From: Metarhizobium sp039808465
GTDB lineage: Bacteria; Pseudomonadota; Alphaproteobacteria; Rhizobiales; Rhizobiaceae
Length of the DNA stretch: 12,855 nt
NCBI GenBank assembly: GCA_039808465.1
Contig: JBDHTA010000121.1
Coordinates: forward strand, 1-12,855
Reading direction: 5' to 3'
Part shown: positions 1 to 6,888 of the stretch, one piece after another
Layout: every line of letters starts with the position of its first letter
Position numbering within the stretch: position 1 is the stretch's first letter
Position numbers and translations under genes: made by a program
Notes under the pieces: model-generated
The model's input: only the letters and a program-made list of their open reading frames with translations
What the model was told of the DNA's origin: nothing
The model's database searches: none

Positions 1-554
1 GCCTGATCCACGCCACCCATATGACGGCGGATGAACGCCGCCGCATGGCCTCAAGCGGCGCGGTGGCCGGGCTTTGCCCGATCACGGAAGCCAATCTCGG
101 CGACGGCATCTTCGACGCGGCCCCGTTTCTGGAAGAGGGCGGCCGCTTCGGGATCGGCTCGGATTCCAACATCGCGATTTCCGTGCCGGAGGAATTGCGC
201 CTGCTGGAATATTCGCAGCGCCTGATGCGCAGGCAGCGCAACGTGCTGGCCGACAGCGGCGGTTCGACCGGCCGCAGGCTGTTCGAGCAGGCGATCCTCG
301 GCGGCAATCTGGCGCTGCATGCGCGCGCGGGTCTGGCCGTCGGTAACGAGGCCGACATGGTTTCCCTCAACGGGGAAGAGGCCGGTTACCTCGAACACGA
401 CGCGCTGCTGGATCACTGGATTTTTGCCGGGCGCATTCCTGTCGATGCCGTGTGGGCGAGGGGGGTGAAGCAGGTGGAGAATGGCCGCCATGTCCATCGG
501 GCCCGTATCGGAGCGCGGTTCCGGGCCGCCATGCGCGGGCTGCTGCGGGATTGA
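1..554 (+). CDS. hutF: Formimidoylglutamate deiminase, C-terminal part (5' end outside window)
   Basis: HutF hydrolyses N-formimino-L-glutamate to N-formyl-L-glutamate and ammonia in the five-step histidine pathway; it is a cytosolic metal-dependent enzyme of the amidohydrolase superfamily. The reading frame is open from base 3 to the TGA at 552-554. The visible part begins with LIHATHMT, which fits the beta-6 strand with its histidine. It is followed by the family hallmark GLCPITEANLGDGIF and by GIGSDSNI, which carries the beta-8 aspartate that binds metal and acts in catalysis. The beta-1 HxH motif and the beta-5 histidine lie upstream of the window. About 184 residues are visible, roughly 40 percent of a normal HutF. 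It converges on the DadA-like gene with only 5 bp between the stop codons, so there is no room for a terminator between them. The family call is secure; a general guanine/SAH-deaminase-like enzyme is much less likely given the TEANLGDGIF motif. Confidence 0.93.
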   Translation, partial: LIHATHMTADERRRMASSGAVAGLCPITEANLGDGIFDAAPFLEEGGRFGIGSDSNIAISVPEELRLLEYSQRLMRRQRNVLADSGGSTGRRLFEQAILGGNLALHARAGLAVGNEADMVSLNGEEAGYLEHDALLDHWIFAGRIPVDAVWARGVKQVENGRHVHRARIGARFRAAMRGLLRD

Positions 555-559
555 AGCCG

Positions 560-1816
560 TCAGAGCCGTCCCGGCGAGAAGGGTGACAGCGCCGCATCCG
601 CCGGGGCATTGGCCTGAAGCGCCTGGCCGAGAAGCCTTGCGGTTGCGGGCGCGCCGCCAAGGCCGGTATAGCCATGCCCGAAGGCGTAATAGACGTTTTC
701 CCGCGCAGGCGAACGGCCGATGACGGGAAGCTCGTCGGCCATGGCGGGCCGGTTGCCCATCCATTTCGAAACGCCGGGCGCATCGAGGGAGACGGGCAGG
801 CCGGGAAGATAGCGGCCCGCCAGCCGCAGCAGCGCCTCGGCCCTGCGCCAGTCCGGCGGCGAATCCGGCGCGGCGATCTCGACCTGACCGGCAAAGCGCA
901 TGCCCGCCGCCATCGGCGTCGCGACCATCAGCGCGTCGTCGAACATCACCGGGCGGTTGAGCCGGGGCGCCTGCTCCACCGTCACATGATAGCCGCGCTC
1001 GGCCAGAAGCGAGGGGCGAGCGCCGGACTGGAGCGCCAGCGGCCGGGAAAACGCGCCGCAGCACACCACTGCTCCGTCGCAGCCGAAACGGCCCGCCGAT
1101 GTCTCGATATGCGTCAGCCGCTGGCCATCGAAACCCAGCCGCTCGACGGCGGCGATTTCGAAGCGAACGCCCCGGCTCCGCGCAAAGGCCGCCAACCCAG
1201 CCACATAGGCTGCCGGGTCGGTGCAATGCCCGCCTTGCTCGACCAGAATTGCGCCGTGGCAATCCGGCGCGATTTCCGGCTCCTGCCCGCGAAGGGCGGC
1301 GCCATCCAGAAAGCTCCAGCTTACGCCAAGGTCGCGGCGAAGCTGCCACCACGCCCTGTCCCGGTTCAGCGCATCCCGGGTGCGATAGGTGTATAGCAGC
1401 CCGTCCTTGCGGATGAGATGGGAGAGCCCGGCTTCCCGCGCCAGCGCAAGATGCAGATCGGCGGAGTTTGCGAGCAGTTGCGCCAGTGCGGCCGCCTTGT
1501 GCCGCACCTTGGCTTGCGAGCCTCCCGAAGCCAGAAAGCGCAGGAAATGGCCAGCATGGCGCAGGGCGTAGCCGATCCGGCCGCCGAGCGGCGCGGAGGC
1601 GCCGAAAACGAAGGACGGCAGGGTGCGCCACAGATCCGGCGTCGCCACCGGTATGATCGAGGCGGGGCACAGCCAGCCGCCATTGCCGAAGCTTGCCGCC
1701 GCGCGGCTTCCGGGCGGTTCGCGGTCGAAAACGGTGACGGCATGGCCGAGCCGGTTGAGTTCGATGGCGCAGGTGACGCCGATGATTCCGCTTCCGATGA
1801 CGGCGATATGGCTCAC
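560..1816 (-). CDS. DadA-like FAD-dependent amino-acid/amine oxidoreductase (DAO family)
   Basis: A 418-residue flavoprotein of the DAO/DadA family, whose members oxidise D-amino acids, glycine, sarcosine or related secondary amines to imino acids. The N-terminus is a Rossmann dinucleotide-binding strand with GSGIIG at residues 8-13 and an acidic FAD-ribose contact near FDRE (30-33). ASFGNGGWLCP (41-51) corresponds to the SFANAG segment of DadA. The C-terminal segment has KWMGNRPAMADELPVIGR and then GHGYTGLGGAP, the usual FAD-closing region. The start is GTG at 1816, three bases after the stop of the GGT-family gene; a purine-rich GGGGA in the end of that gene may serve as ribosome site, which suggests translational coupling. 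It is the last gene of the unit that begins near 8898. The exact substrate cannot be read. The neighbouring nonsense codon in the GGT gene could lower its translation by breaking coupling. Confidence 0.87.
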   Translation of the reverse strand: MSHIAVIGSGIIGVTCAIELNRLGHAVTVFDREPPGSRAAASFGNGGWLCPASIIPVATPDLWRTLPSFVFGASAPLGGRIGYALRHAGHFLRFLASGGSQAKVRHKAAALAQLLANSADLHLALAREAGLSHLIRKDGLLYTYRTRDALNRDRAWWQLRRDLGVSWSFLDGAALRGQEPEIAPDCHGAILVEQGGHCTDPAAYVAGLAAFARSRGVRFEIAAVERLGFDGQRLTHIETSAGRFGCDGAVVCCGAFSRPLALQSGARPSLLAERGYHVTVEQAPRLNRPVMFDDALMVATPMAAGMRFAGQVEIAAPDSPPDWRRAEALLRLAGRYLPGLPVSLDAPGVSKWMGNRPAMADELPVIGRSPARENVYYAFGHGYTGLGGAPATARLLGQALQANAPADAALSPFSPGRL

Positions 1817-1819
1817 GGT

Positions 1820-3400
1820 TCAGATCCCCAGCGCCAGCCCGTCCTTGCGCGGATCCGATCCCCCCGCCAGCGTGCCGGTGACGGGATCGATCCAGATCGC
1901 CTGCGCGCCGCCGATGGGAAGATGAGCGACCTGCACGCTGTGCCCGCGCCCGGTCAGTCCGGCGACGATGGAAGCGGGCATCGAGCGTTCCACCTCGGCG
2001 AAACCCTTGAAATAGAAGGCTCTGGGCAGGTTGATCGCATCCTGGATGTCCAGCCTGAAATCGACGAGGTTGGTGATCAGCTGCGCATGGCCGATAGCCT
2101 GATAATCGCCGCCCATGACGCCGTAGACGAGCGCGGGCCTGCCATCCTTCAGCATCATGCCCGGCATGATCGTGTGCAAGGGCCGCTTGCCGGGGCCGAA
2201 TTCGTTGGGATGGCCGGGCGTAAGGTTGAAGCCGTTGCCGCGGTTCTGAAGCATGACGCCGGATTCCGGGGCGAGCACGCAGCTTCCGAAATGGAAATAC
2301 AGCGAATTGATCAGCGTGACCGCGTTCCCGGCCCGGTCGACGACGGAAATCGTCGTCGTGTCGGATTTGCGCGTCTGCGGCTCCGGCAGGATTTTGAGGG
2401 ACCGGTCGGCGCGGATCATGCCCGCCAGTTCGCGCGCGTAACCGTCATCGGTGAAATGCGCCTGATCGATTTCGGAAAAATCCGGGTCGCCGATCCTTCT
2501 GTCGCGCTCGCGATAGGCAAGCCGCGCCGCTTCCAGCAGAAAATGGAACCGTTCGGCGCTGAAATGATCCGTTTTCGGCAGATGCTTGAGGATGTTGAGC
2601 AGCAGCAGGGCCGTCGCGCCCTGATTGCTGGCGGGAATTTGCAGCACCTCGAAGCCGCCATAGCCGGAGCGGGCCGGTTCGACGTAATCCGCCTTCGTCG
2701 CCGCCAGATCCTCATGGGTGATGACGGAGCCGCCCCGTTGCAGGGTGCGGATGATGTCGTCGGCGACGGGACCGGTGTAAAAGCCGTCGCGCCCCCTGGC
2801 GGCCACCGTTTCCAGCGTTCTGGCAAGCGCTGGCTGGCGGTGGATGTCGCCGCTTTTCGGGGCGGCGCCTGAGGGCAGGAAAACCGCCGCCGCGTTCGCA
2901 TCGGCGGCCAGCGCGCTTTCGAAGGAAACCCAGTCCAGCGCCACGCGGTCGGCGACGGCATAGCCGCCGACGGCCAGCCGGATCGCGGTTTCGAACAGCT
3001 TGCCCCATTCCATGCTGCCGTGATCGCGGTGCAGGCGCTCCCAGGTATCGACCGCGCCGGGGCAGGTGACGGACAGCGCGCCGCGCAGCGGCATCTGCGT
3101 GTGCCCCTGACGGCGAAGCTCATCGGCGCTGGCCCGGCTGCCGCTGCGGCCCGAGCCGTTGATGGCGATGGTCCGCGCATTCGCGGCGGAATAGCCGAGC
3201 ACGAAACTGTCGCCGCCGATGCCGCTGGATTGCGGCTCGACCACGAGCAGCACCGCCGCCGCGCAGATGGCGGCGTCGAAGGCGTTTCCGCCCGCCTAAA
3301 GAATCTGGAAGGCGGCGGCGGAAGCGGCGGGATGCGCGGTCGCCACCATCTGCTCTCTGCCGCGCACGGCGGAACGGCCGGGAAAATGAAAATCTCTCAT
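1820..3400 (-). pseudogene. Gamma-glutamyltransferase-family Ntn-hydrolase with a premature TAG at codon 35
   Basis: The family makes a self-cleaving proenzyme whose new N-terminal threonine hydrolyses or transfers gamma-glutamyl (or similar amide) groups. The frame starts at ATG 3398-3400, which overlaps the stop of the upstream ATPase gene as ATGA. It reads 34 good family residues, ending in TAHPAASAAAFQIL, then a TAG at 3296-3298, then AGGNAFDAA and 490-odd intact residues to the TGA at 1820-1822. The frame is identical on both sides, so this is a point nonsense change and not a frameshift. Downstream, EPQSSGIGGDSF is the oxyanion/substrate region, DTTTISVVD (residues 347-355 of the restored protein) carries the likely processing threonine at 348, and GKRPLHTI follows. 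Restored length is 526 residues, normal for the family. The longest remaining frame starts at a GTG at 3253 and would lack the first 49 residues, including the conserved GGNAFDAA helix, so it is unlikely to be active. Because the rest shows no decay, the change is recent, a readthrough case, or a base-call error. GIGGDSF instead of GIGGGGF suggests a GGT-like amidase rather than classical GGT. Confidence 0.85.
3296..3298 (-). other. In-frame amber codon inside the GGT-family gene
   Basis: The + strand reads CTA here, TAG on the coding strand, exactly between the codons for QIL and AGGNAFDAA. One change (TAG from CAG, GAG or AAG) would restore Gln, Glu or Lys, all plausible before the conserved AGGNA. 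Nothing nearby suggests recoding. Confidence 0.9.
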
Positions 3401-4173
3401 CGGTCACGCATCTCGGCACGGATGCTGCGGAGGACGTCGGCCTGAAGGGCGGCGAATTCTGGCAGCCTGTGGGTTTCGGGGGTGCGGGGGCGCGGCAGGG
3501 CCACATCATAGACGGTCTTGATCCGGCCCGGATTGGAGGACATCACGAAGATGCGGTCGGACAGGAACACCGCCTCCTCGACATCATGGGTGACGAAGAT
3601 CACGGTCAGGCGCTCGCGCTCCCAGACTTCGGTCAGCAATTCCTGCATCTGCACCCGCGTCAGCGCGTCGAGCGCGCCGAAGGGCTCGTCCATCAGCAGC
3701 AGCTTCGGCTTGTAGGACAGCGCCCGGGCAATCGCCACGCGCTGCTTCATGCCGCCGGAAAGCTGGGCCGGATAGCGGTCGGCGAACTGTTCCAGCCCCA
3801 CCAGCCTGAGCTGCGCCATGGCCAGCTCGCTGCTTTCGGCGGCGGAATGGCCGGTGGCCGTGAGGGCGAATTCGACGTTCCTGCGGGCGGTGAGCCAGGG
3901 CAGCAGCGTATAGCTCTGGAACACGACGCCGCGATCGGGGCCGGGGCCGGTGATATCGCCGCCGTCGACCTTGAGATCGCCGTCATCGAAGGATTGCAGA
4001 CCGGCGATGATCGACAGCAGCGTGCTCTTGCCGCATCCGGATGCGCCGACCAGCGACACGAATTCGTTCTGGCGAATGGAGAGGGAAACCTTGTCGAGAA
4101 CGGTGACGCGCTCCCGTCCGGCGCGCCCGGCAGGGAAGGTCTTGATGAGATCGCGGATCAGCAGCTTGTCCAT
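3397..4173 (-). CDS. ABC transporter ATP-binding protein, NitT/TauT (SsuB/TauB) type
   Basis: Cytoplasmic ATPase that drives import with the permease just upstream and the periplasmic protein encoded at 5820-6812. All motifs of an ABC ATPase are present in its 258 residues: Walker A GASGCGKST (43-51), Q-loop glutamine at 86 in VVFQSYTLLPW, signature LSGGMKQR (138-145), Walker B LLLMDEPFGALD (158-169) and the H-loop histidine at 196 in VTHDVEEA. TLLPWLT and the short C-terminus are typical of the nitrate/sulfonate/taurine subfamily. Its start overlaps the permease stop as TGATG, and its stop overlaps the GGT-family start as ATGA, so the three are translated from one message. Substrate specificity is set by the binding protein and cannot be told from this subunit. 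Confidence 0.93.
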   Translation of the reverse strand: MDKLLIRDLIKTFPAGRAGRERVTVLDKVSLSIRQNEFVSLVGASGCGKSTLLSIIAGLQSFDDGDLKVDGGDITGPGPDRGVVFQSYTLLPWLTARRNVEFALTATGHSAAESSELAMAQLRLVGLEQFADRYPAQLSGGMKQRVAIARALSYKPKLLLMDEPFGALDALTRVQMQELLTEVWERERLTVIFVTHDVEEAVFLSDRIFVMSSNPGRIKTVYDVALPRPRTPETHRLPEFAALQADVLRSIRAEMRDR

Positions 4174-4976
4174 CAGTGCTTCTCCCCGTAGCGGAACATG
4201 CGTTTTCCGGCGAATTTCATGATCTGGTCGCTGATGAGGCCGAGCAGGCCGAGAACGACGATATAGCCGATGACGGTATCGGTCTGGAAATAGCGCTGCG
4301 CGACGGTGATGCGGTATCCGAGGCCGCTATTGGCGGCGACGAGTTCGGCGAGCACCACCCATGTCCACGCCCAGCCGAGAGAAACGCGTAAGGTATCCCA
4401 GATCTGCGGGGCGGCGGAGGGCAGGATGATTTTCGTGACGATCCTGTAGTCGCTGAGGCCGAGCGTGCGCCCGAGGCCGATGAAATCCGGCGGCACGCGC
4501 TTGATGTTGTCCATGAACATCAGGGCCTGCTGGAAGAAGGTGCCGATCCAGATGACGAGGAATTTCTGGGTGTCGGAGGTTCCGGTCCACAGGATCGTGA
4601 GCGGCACGAAGGCGACGACGGGCATGTAGCGGATGAAATCGAGAAAGGGCTCGATGGCCGCGTCCCAGAACCGGTAATTGCCGATGAGCACGCCGACGGC
4701 GAGCGCCGAGACCGAGGCAAGGGCAAAGCCGACGCCGATGCGGTAGGAGCTGCTGGCGATATCGGCGAGCAGGGTGCCGTCGGCGGCAAGTGTTGCCAGC
4801 CGCGTGAGGATGGCGGCAGGGGAGGGCAGGAAGATCGGCCGGACGAAGCCGCTGGCGTTGATGCCCCACCACAGCGCGAAGAACAGGATGAAGGCGCAGG
4901 CCGAGATGGTGATATATCCACCCGGCGAAACGTCGGCCTGCATGCTGAACAGGGATTTCTTGCGGGGCTTTGCCAT
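4173..4976 (-). CDS. ABC transporter permease, NitT/TauT (SsuC/TauC) type
   Basis: Inner-membrane subunit of the importer, 267 residues, with a first hydrophobic segment at about 21-41 and several more between 75 and 250, as expected for the six-helix SsuC/TauC fold. The cytoplasmic EAA-type loop that docks on the ATPase is at about 168-190 (GLGRTLGLSDYRIVTKIILP), followed by the usual WAWTWVVLAELVAA segment. ATG at 4974-4976 is preceded by AAGG eight bases upstream. A 61-bp gap separates it from the regulator gene before it; that gap holds only a 10-bp GC palindrome (5012-5021) of no clear meaning. The gene order binding protein, regulator, permease, ATPase is slightly unusual because the regulator is inserted within the transporter set. 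Confidence 0.92.
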   Translation of the reverse strand: MAKPRKKSLFSMQADVSPGGYITISACAFILFFALWWGINASGFVRPIFLPSPAAILTRLATLAADGTLLADIASSSYRIGVGFALASVSALAVGVLIGNYRFWDAAIEPFLDFIRYMPVVAFVPLTILWTGTSDTQKFLVIWIGTFFQQALMFMDNIKRVPPDFIGLGRTLGLSDYRIVTKIILPSAAPQIWDTLRVSLGWAWTWVVLAELVAANSGLGYRITVAQRYFQTDTVIGYIVVLGLLGLISDQIMKFAGKRMFRYGEKH

Positions 4977-5037
4977 GTTGATGCCTTGCGCGTTGAGGAA
5001 CGGACTTGCGGGGCCCGGGCCAGCGGGCGAATGGTTC

Positions 5038-5766
5038 CTAAGGCAGATCCCGGCGGCTGACCAGACTGTAGGTGTCGCCCGGATAGGTGAAGGTGCTGAA
5101 AGTGACGGGCGTATCGCCCACCCAGGTCCGGCGCGTGACGACCATGCAGGGGCGCGGCGCGTCGAAATTCAGGAAATCGCAGATCTGGCTGCTGGCCATC
5201 GTCGCGTAGACGACATGCTCGATGCGGGTGGCATCGGAGATGGAGCGCAGGTAGCGGGTCGCCGGAACCGCGAAGAAATCATGCTCGAGATAATCGGGCG
5301 CGAAAGCGGGCAGGATCAGCCGGTCGTCGACCTGGATCGGAATGCCGTCCTCCTTGTGGACGATAACCGAATGCAGCAGCTTCGATCCGCGCGGAATATC
5401 GAAATAGGCGCATTGCTCCGGCTCGGCGCGCACCGTTTCCAGAATCTTGATGTCCTGCGTATGGGTATTGCCCCGGAGGGCGATATCCTCGCCGATATCC
5501 TTCAACTCCATCAGTTCCGAGCGGACCGGCGGCGCCGACACGAAGGTTCCGAGCCCCTGAACCCGGTCGACGATGCCCGCCGCCGACAGTTCCCTGAGGG
5601 CGCGGTGCACCGTCATTCTCGACACGCCCAGCTTTTCGACAAGCTCGGATTCGGAGGGAAGCCTGCCGCCATCCTTCAGGTCGCCGCGCCTGACCTGCTC
5701 GACGATATGGTCCTTGACCATCTGGTAGAGCGGCAATGCGTCTTTCCGGGTGCCTTGCTTCGACAT
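5038..5766 (-). CDS. GntR-family transcriptional regulator, HutC/UTRA subfamily
   Basis: A 242-residue one-component regulator. The winged helix-turn-helix covers about residues 11-76, with LPSESELVEKLGVSRMTVHR as recognition region and the wing VQGLGTFV. The UTRA ligand-binding domain follows (about 95-238), with the subfamily marks PIQVDDRLI and TYPGDTYSLVSRR at the end. HutC proteins repress histidine-utilisation genes and are released by urocanate; other UTRA members sense sugars, amines or phosphonates. Because it sits inside the transporter operon, it is probably its local regulator, although hutF is also close, so being the true HutC cannot be excluded. An exact HutC-type half-site pair, GTATATAC, is at 8941-8948, in the promoter of the unit it belongs to, which predicts autoregulation. 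ATG at 5764-5766 has GAGG six bases upstream. Confidence 0.92.
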   Translation of the reverse strand: MSKQGTRKDALPLYQMVKDHIVEQVRRGDLKDGGRLPSESELVEKLGVSRMTVHRALRELSAAGIVDRVQGLGTFVSAPPVRSELMELKDIGEDIALRGNTHTQDIKILETVRAEPEQCAYFDIPRGSKLLHSVIVHKEDGIPIQVDDRLILPAFAPDYLEHDFFAVPATRYLRSISDATRIEHVVYATMASSQICDFLNFDAPRPCMVVTRRTWVGDTPVTFSTFTYPGDTYSLVSRRDLP

Positions 5767-5783
5767 GGGAACCTCAGGGGAGA

Positions 5784-5806
5784 CGGCCGGCGCGGATGGC
5801 CGGCCG
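5784..5806 (-). promoter_or_regulatory. GC-rich intercistronic hairpin after the substrate-binding protein gene
   Basis: An 8-bp perfect inverted repeat (CGGCCGGC at 5784-5791, GCCGGCCG at 5799-5806) with a 7-base loop lies in the 53-bp gap between the binding-protein stop and the regulator start. No U-run follows on the - strand, so it is not a standard intrinsic terminator. Hairpins at this place in ABC operons commonly protect the upstream message from 3' exonucleases, giving more binding protein than membrane subunits; that role is inferred. Confidence 0.5.
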
Positions 5807-5819
5807 CCTTCCGGTTGCG

Positions 5820-6812
5820 TTACAAGGATTTCAGGGCCGTGGTGTCGATCGCCTGCTCGGCCGTGAAGGTCTTGCTGATCAGGCCGAGTTCGACGGCGGC
5901 TTCATTGACGGCCGGGAAGGTCTTGGTGGCGAAGTCACCGGCAAGAAGGGTCTTGCTTTCCTCCAGCGTGTAGTAATGCACGCCCGCGAAGGTGGAGCCC
6001 AGCTCGCCGGTATCGGAGCCGACGCCCTTGGCGATGATCGCCTGGCACTCTTCGGGATTCTTGTTGTAGGCGTCGACCGCTTCGCCCCAGCTCTTGACCA
6101 TGGCGCGAACCTGCCCCGGGCGCTCCTGAAGCGTGCGCGTGGTCACGACGAAGCAATCGCTGATCAGGCCGGGATTGTCGGCGGCGGTGTGCAGCAGTTG
6201 CAGGTCGGGGTTCGCCTTCAGGGCAGCCGAGATATAGGGCTCGTAGGTCACCATCGCATCGGCGGAACCGGCGAGAACGGCCGCCGCCGCCTGGGCGGCG
6301 GGCGTGTTGATGGTGGTGATGTCCTTCAGGGTCAGGCCCGCTTTCTTCAGGGCGTCGGCAATCAGCAGATGGCTGGTCGAGCCTTCCTCATAGGCCACCG
6401 ATTTCCCCTTGAGGTCGGCGATGGAGGTGATCGCCTTGCCCGCAACCACGGCGTCGGCGGTCGAGCTGTAGTCTTCCAGCAGGACGATGCGGTAGTCGTC
6501 CGAGGTCTGGAGGTGTTGCAGCACGTTGTGGGTCGCCGAATTGGTGCCCTGGATCTCGCCGCTGGCGAGGATGGCGAGGTTGGCCGCGTCCTCGGTGTAG
6601 GAAATGAATTCCACGCCTTCCAGCCCGTTGGCCGCGAAGATGCCCTTCTCCTGCGCGACATACCACATGCCGTAGCCGATCCACGGCTGGATGGAGATCT
6701 TGAAGATGCCCGGCTCCACCGTTTCGGAAGCCCAGGCTGACGAGGACAGAAGATAGGGCATGGCCAGCGTGCCGCCCATCAGAGCCATCATGTTGCGTCG
6801 TGTGATGTCCAT
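5820..6812 (-). CDS. ABC transporter substrate-binding protein, NitT/TauT (SsuA/NMT1-like) family
   Basis: Periplasmic binding protein that should deliver substrate to the permease/ATPase pair downstream. I chose the ATG at 6810-6812 (330 residues) because AAGGGA lies about seven bases upstream and it gives a proper signal peptide; a longer frame from 6896 would overlap the previous gene and put 28 unlikely residues in front. The signal starts MDITRRNMM, a twin-arginine motif, followed by a hydrophobic stretch and a likely cleavage after SSAWA, so export by Tat is probable, as often in this family. The mature part has the family pattern: QPWIGYGMWYVAQEKGIF near the start, then YTEDAANLAILASGEIQG, and DLKGKSVAYEEGSTSHLL beginning the second lobe. 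The ligand cannot be inferred; nitrate, taurine, sulfonates, pyrimidines and urea-like compounds are all known in the wider family. Confidence 0.92.
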   Translation of the reverse strand: MDITRRNMMALMGGTLAMPYLLSSSAWASETVEPGIFKISIQPWIGYGMWYVAQEKGIFAANGLEGVEFISYTEDAANLAILASGEIQGTNSATHNVLQHLQTSDDYRIVLLEDYSSTADAVVAGKAITSIADLKGKSVAYEEGSTSHLLIADALKKAGLTLKDITTINTPAAQAAAAVLAGSADAMVTYEPYISAALKANPDLQLLHTAADNPGLISDCFVVTTRTLQERPGQVRAMVKSWGEAVDAYNKNPEECQAIIAKGVGSDTGELGSTFAGVHYYTLEESKTLLAGDFATKTFPAVNEAAVELGLISKTFTAEQAIDTTALKSL

Positions 6813-6888
6813 TTTCGTTCCCTTGTCGATCGTTGGCATTGGAGAAAGGCACGGCCGGGGCGCCATTTTTCCGGCGATGCGGTCACGG

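Noticed and set aside
51..1670. A 539-codon open frame on the - strand, partly antisense to hutF
   Set aside because: It overlaps two well-supported genes in other frames, is Arg/Pro/Ala-rich and has no family motif; long shadow frames are normal at this GC content.
1418..2872. A 484-codon open frame on the + strand opposite the GGT-family gene; similar long + strand frames at 4774-5973, 6760-8064, 9518-10852 and 10512-11693
   Set aside because: All are antisense to recognised proteins, lack domains or ribosome sites, and have the skewed composition of reverse-complement shadows.
1820..3253. Calling the GGT-family gene as an intact 477-residue protein starting at GTG 3253
   Set aside because: The coding frame clearly continues upstream of the TAG with family residues to an ATGA-coupled start at 3400, so the shorter form is a truncation artefact.
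5012..5021. GGCCCGGGCC palindrome between the regulator and permease genes
   Set aside because: Only 10 bp, fully GC, and expected by chance in this composition; no T-run or second copy supports a role.
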